Below, one piece after another: positions 6,537-8,145 of a stretch of DNA of 8,145 nucleotides; position 1 is the stretch's first letter, and each line of letters begins with the position of its first letter. A program made the position numbers and the translations under genes. The notes below the pieces were generated by a model that saw only the letters and a program-made list of their open reading frames with translations, had not been told where the DNA came from and did not search any database. Origin of the DNA: Methanosarcinales archaeon (GTDB lineage Archaea; Halobacteriota; Methanosarcinia; Methanosarcinales; Methanocomedenaceae); assembly GCA_013330355.1 (NCBI GenBank), contig DUIM01000110.1, positions 1 through 8,145 on the forward strand, given 5' to 3'.

Positions 6537-8145
6537 ATGAAAGAGGAAATGACCAGCGTGGATGTAGCTGCCATTGTATCCGAGTTCAATAGCAGCACAC
6601 TCGGTCTGCTGGACGCAAAGATAGGAAAGATATACCAGACTTCCAATGATGAGATGAGGATCACCCTGGCCATATACGGGCAGGGCAGGCATAATCTGGT
6701 GATACAGGCTGGCAAGAGGATGCACCTCACCCGTTATCCGCGCCCGGCCCCCCAGTTGCCCCAGGGGTTTCCCATGCTGCTTCGCAAACATATCACTGGG
6801 GGCAGGATTAAGCGTGTTTCCCAGCATAATTTTGACAGGATCATCGAACTGGAAATCATAAGGGCCGGAGTTACTACCAGGTTGATTTCCGAACTGTTTT
6901 CAAGGGGCAATATTATTCTTACCGATGACGAGGGCAGGATCCTTCAACCTATGAAACCTGTCAGTTTCAGGGACAGGACGCTGCGCAGGGGCGAGATATA
7001 TGAACTTCCCCCAAACCAGATGAGCCCGCTCGATGTATCGCCCGGTGGCCTTACCGATATATTCAGTGAATCGGAGAGCGATGTTGTCAGGACGCTGGCC
7101 ACCAGGTTAAACATGGGTGGTGTGCTGGCTGAGGAAGTGTGCCTGCGCTCAGGTATTGACAAGGCCACACCTTCTTCTGAGATGCGGGATTTTGAGGGGA
7201 TACATGCGGCGATGGATGTGGTTTTCGGACCGATATCCGAAGGGAAACTTGAGCCACAGGTGGTGGTAAAGGATGGTAATAACATTGATGTGCTGCCGTT
7301 TGGACTTATGCGCTACCAGGGTCTTGAGACCAGAAAGCTGGATACTTTTAACCAGGCTCTTGATGAATATTTCAGTGCGGGTATAGAGGTTGCAGCCAAA
7401 AAAGTGGCAGTGGAGCAGAAAAAGGAGGGTGTGCTTGAGAGGAGGCTGAGACAGCAGCAGCAGGCTATAGAGAAGTTTACGAAGCAGGGGGGGGAGTTGA
7501 AAGAAAAGGGGGAGTTGCTGTATGCCAATTACCAGCCTGTAGAGGAGATATTGAATATTATCATCGAGGCAAGGCAGCGGCTGGGCTGGGATGAGATACG
7601 AAGCAGGTTAAAGGGTGCAGATATTCCGCAGGCAAAGATGATCAGGTCCATAGACCCTGGTTCAGGGAAACTTACAGTGGAACTTGACGGTACGAATGTG
7701 GATGTGGATATCAAGTTGACAGTGCCACAGAATGCCCAGGTTTATTATGATAAGGCAAAGAAGGTGGCAGGTAAAAGTTCAGGTGCCAGTCGTGCGATAC
7801 TCCAGACTGAGGAACTTATCAGGAAGAAGCAGGAACCTGTGCGCACCAGGCAGTTGAAGGGGAAGGTTAAGGTGAAACCCCGCTGGTATGATAAGTTCAG
7901 GTGGTTCGAGTCCTCTGATGGCTTTTTGGTTATAGGTGGCCGGGATGCGGGTACTAATGAGGAAGCGGTGAAGAAGTATATGGAAAAGCGGGATATCTTT
8001 TTCCATACTGAAGCGCCGGGGTCGCCTGTGGTTGTTATTAAGACGGAAGGCAAGGAAGTTCCGCAGACCACGCTGGAGGAGGCTGCTATGTTTGTGGTCT
8101 CCAACTCGGGTGTGTGGAAGTCTGGGCGGGCTGAGGGTGACTGTT
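6537..8145 (+). CDS. rqcH: NFACT family protein, RqcH/NEMF-type ribosome quality control factor (3' end cut off)
   Basis: The window holds 536 codons with no stop, so the C terminus lies outside. Archaeal family members are typically about 650-680 residues. NFACT/RqcH/NEMF proteins bind large ribosomal subunits obstructed by peptidyl-tRNA and recruit tRNA to add a C-terminal tail to the stalled chain. The start MKEEMTSVDVAAIVSE is the standard NFACT-N opening. HNFDRIIELE carries the Asp100-Arg101 pair matching the DR motif needed for tRNA handling in bacterial RqcH. A helix-hairpin-helix-like region lies near 185-215, and a long charged coiled-coil near 285-345. The NFACT-R domain begins near 447 (RWYDKFRWFESSDGFLVIGGRDA), followed by DIFFHTEAPGSPVVVIK and NSGVWKSGRAEGD. 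No in-frame ATG, GTG or TTG lies between the upstream TAA and 6537. The symbol follows the family; archaeal members are often labelled only NFACT or fibronectin-binding-like. Confidence 0.92.
   Translation, partial: MKEEMTSVDVAAIVSEFNSSTLGLLDAKIGKIYQTSNDEMRITLAIYGQGRHNLVIQAGKRMHLTRYPRPAPQLPQGFPMLLRKHITGGRIKRVSQHNFDRIIELEIIRAGVTTRLISELFSRGNIILTDDEGRILQPMKPVSFRDRTLRRGEIYELPPNQMSPLDVSPGGLTDIFSESESDVVRTLATRLNMGGVLAEEVCLRSGIDKATPSSEMRDFEGIHAAMDVVFGPISEGKLEPQVVVKDGNNIDVLPFGLMRYQGLETRKLDTFNQALDEYFSAGIEVAAKKVAVEQKKEGVLERRLRQQQQAIEKFTKQGGELKEKGELLYANYQPVEEILNIIIEARQRLGWDEIRSRLKGADIPQAKMIRSIDPGSGKLTVELDGTNVDVDIKLTVPQNAQVYYDKAKKVAGKSSGASRAILQTEELIRKKQEPVRTRQLKGKVKVKPRWYDKFRWFESSDGFLVIGGRDAGTNEEAVKKYMEKRDIFFHTEAPGSPVVVIKTEGKEVPQTTLEEAAMFVVSNSGVWKSGRAEGDC

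Noticed and set aside
6944..8104. Several - strand frames opposite the NFACT gene
   Set aside because: All are antisense to a + strand frame that is open for 536 codons with NFACT-N and NFACT-R motifs throughout.

Overview
The window looks like a piece of a methanogen-type euryarchaeal chromosome, probably from the Methanosarcinales or their anaerobic methane-oxidising (ANME-2/Methanoperedens-like) relatives. The case rests on gene content: a DUF2111-type protein known mainly from methanogens, an archaeal replicative ATP-dependent DNA ligase, an archaeal NFACT/RqcH protein, a UPF0182 membrane protein and a Y-family polymerase with a PCNA-binding tail. TATA-like boxes and very short leaders also fit an archaeon. 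The placement below Euryarchaeota is inference.

Layout, left to right: a possible tail of an upstream gene and a hairpin with a T-run (1-78); a small DUF2111 protein on + (171-506); a large UPF0182 membrane protein on - (503-3259); DNA polymerase IV, dinB, on + (3369-4448); a 299-base gap with a possible 42-codon ORF, terminator-like elements and a decaying 28-base tandem repeat; ATP-dependent DNA ligase on - (4748-6451); and an NFACT/RqcH gene on + that runs off the right edge (6537-8145). The five genes strictly alternate in strand. There is therefore no operon: the gaps are either divergent promoter regions (3260-3368, 6452-6536) or convergent ends (503-506, 4449-4747).

Functionally, the polymerase and ligase are both DNA-maintenance enzymes that appear to carry PCNA-binding motifs. 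The NFACT protein belongs to rescue of stalled large ribosomal subunits. UPF0182 and DUF2111 have no assigned function.

The most notable observation is the 5' end of the UPF0182 gene. The reading frame carries 48 further family-like codons upstream of the first ATG (3115), including the motif LWFDSLGY, yet contains no ATG, GTG or TTG there. A GGAGGG Shine-Dalgarno sequence sits 7 nt before an in-frame ATA. Alternatively, removing one A from an A4 run would bring an ATG at 3266 into frame. No mobile element, CRISPR array, tRNA or rRNA was seen, and most of the window is ordinary core genome.
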